Source: Bacteroides caecimuris
Lineage (GTDB): Bacteria; Bacteroidota; Bacteroidia; Bacteroidales; Bacteroidaceae
Direction: 5' to 3'
DNA: 64,000 bases
Assembly (NCBI RefSeq): GCF_001688725.2
Contig: NZ_CP015401.2
Coordinates: forward strand, 1,178,001 to 1,242,000
The notes under the pieces: model-generated
Database searches by the model: none
Seen by the model: only the letters and a program-made list of their open reading frames with translations
Told to the model about the DNA's origin: nothing
Part shown: piece by piece, positions 63,479 through 64,000 of the stretch
Layout of the letters: every line of letters starts with the position of its first letter
Position numbering within the stretch: position 1 is the first letter of the stretch
Translations under genes and position numbers: made by a program

Positions 63479-64000
63479 TTTGTATATTGGTTATTATGGG
63501 TTTAACGAGGTTTTGAATCCACTGGGGAACCAGAAGAATATCTTTTAGAAAGGTATCTTTGTCCTGCGCATTGGATAAATACTGATACAGAGCCGAAAGT
63601 TCCCTTTCTCCTATATTTTCAGTTTCCAAGTCTTTAAGGGCTTGTACGACCAATGGAATGGTAGTGCCTTCATAAGCAAAGTTACGGGGAGCCGCATGGC
63701 GAAACTTAATCGCACGTTTTCCTATCTTTATGGTTCTTGATGACCCTGTTGTAAGGTAGGACACCACCATCGGTATTTGTGTCGATAGCCCCAATATATT
63801 GGCAGCCGTACTACCGGTAGGCATGATTTCCACACGATCCCTTTGCGCAATCTCTTTGGCGATTTTTTCTAAAGGTGGTGGCACTTCCCCAAATCTCGAC
63901 TGCATAGGCTTGACATAAATCCCGTGCGCTACATGAGATACAAGCCCAAGTAAACGAGCCTGTTGCAGAACCTTCCTGACGGTTTCCATAGAACCGAGTT
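63456..64000 (-). CDS. abiEi: AbiEi-like antitoxin (DUF6088), partial at right edge
   Basis: 178+ residues seen. The frame is still open at 64000 (LGSMETVRK...), and the family N-terminus lies further upstream, so the METV at 63989 is not the true start. Contains a winged-helix region and a helical C-terminus (YQYLSNAQDKDTFLKDILL). It should bind the toxin promoter and neutralise the downstream AbiEii product. Confidence 0.82.
   Translation of the reverse strand, partial: LGSMETVRKVLQQARLLGLVSHVAHGIYVKPMQSRFGEVPPPLEKIAKEIAQRDRVEIMPTGSTAANILGLSTQIPMVVSYLTTGSSRTIKIGKRAIKFRHAAPRNFAYEGTTIPLVVQALKDLETENIGERELSALYQYLSNAQDKDTFLKDILLVPQWIQNLVKPIITNIQNETLATI

Overview
The window is Bacteroides DNA, most likely from the B. 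thetaiotaomicron / ovatus group. The evidence is the promoter boxes of the Bacteroides type (TAnnTTTG about 7 bases before the inferred transcript start), the near absence of Shine-Dalgarno sequences, a hybrid two-component regulator, a heparin lyase I very close to the B. thetaiotaomicron enzyme, and the insertion sequences and conjugation genes typical of that genus.

Layout. (1) 1-12.4 kb is ordinary chromosome: a hybrid two-component sensor running off the left edge, a stand-alone TrpB-type tryptophan synthase beta chain, a two-gene potassium uptake operon (TrkH/TrkA type), a family 2 glycoside hydrolase, a small lipoprotein and a family 13 heparin lyase. Regulator, hydrolase and lyase suit glycosaminoglycan or other host/plant glycan use. 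(2) At about 13.2 kb a tyrosine recombinase gene is cut off and an accessory island begins. (3) 13.6-28 kb holds the wreck of a His-Xaa-Ser radical-SAM peptide system: hxsB is split by a recombinase-bearing insertion of about 10.5 kb, hxsC is split by an ISAs1-family element with a 10-bp target duplication, and the precursor gene hxsA is intact behind an unusually good Shine-Dalgarno. The insertion in hxsB carries a tight four-gene operon (DNA methyltransferase, unknown protein, P-loop ATPase, PIN nuclease) that looks like an undescribed defence system; an IS66 element sits between it and the recombinases. (4) 28.2-30.2 kb is a second defence-like pair, an ABC/SMC-type ATPase with a PD-(D/E)XK-like partner, followed by an IS4-family element with a frameshift. 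(5) 31.7-62.4 kb is the replication/mobilisation backbone of a Bacteroides mobile element: SSB, small conserved proteins, a SLOG protein, a giant methylase-helicase, a ParB-like protein, a degenerate serine recombinase, a winged-helix-like protein, a probable oriT and MobV relaxase, and outer-membrane proteins. The methylase-helicase gene is broken twice: by a recombinase-in-trio (RIT) element of 7.3 kb that carries a PHP-ATPase cargo and is itself hit by an IS982 element, and by a group II intron whose removal restores the reading frame exactly. (6) 62.4-64 kb is an AbiE-type toxin/antitoxin pair running off the right edge.

How it fits together: the left 12 kb is core metabolism; everything to the right is layered mobile DNA with at least four defence-like modules (methylase-ATPase-PIN operon, ATPase-nuclease pair, PHP-ATPase pair, AbiE). 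Two of these modules ride inside elements mobilised by sets of tyrosine recombinases. The long noncoding stretches before ssb, the methylase-helicase, parB and the gene at 53878 resemble each other in layout and partly in sequence, and are probably structured leaders used for coordinated control of the element.
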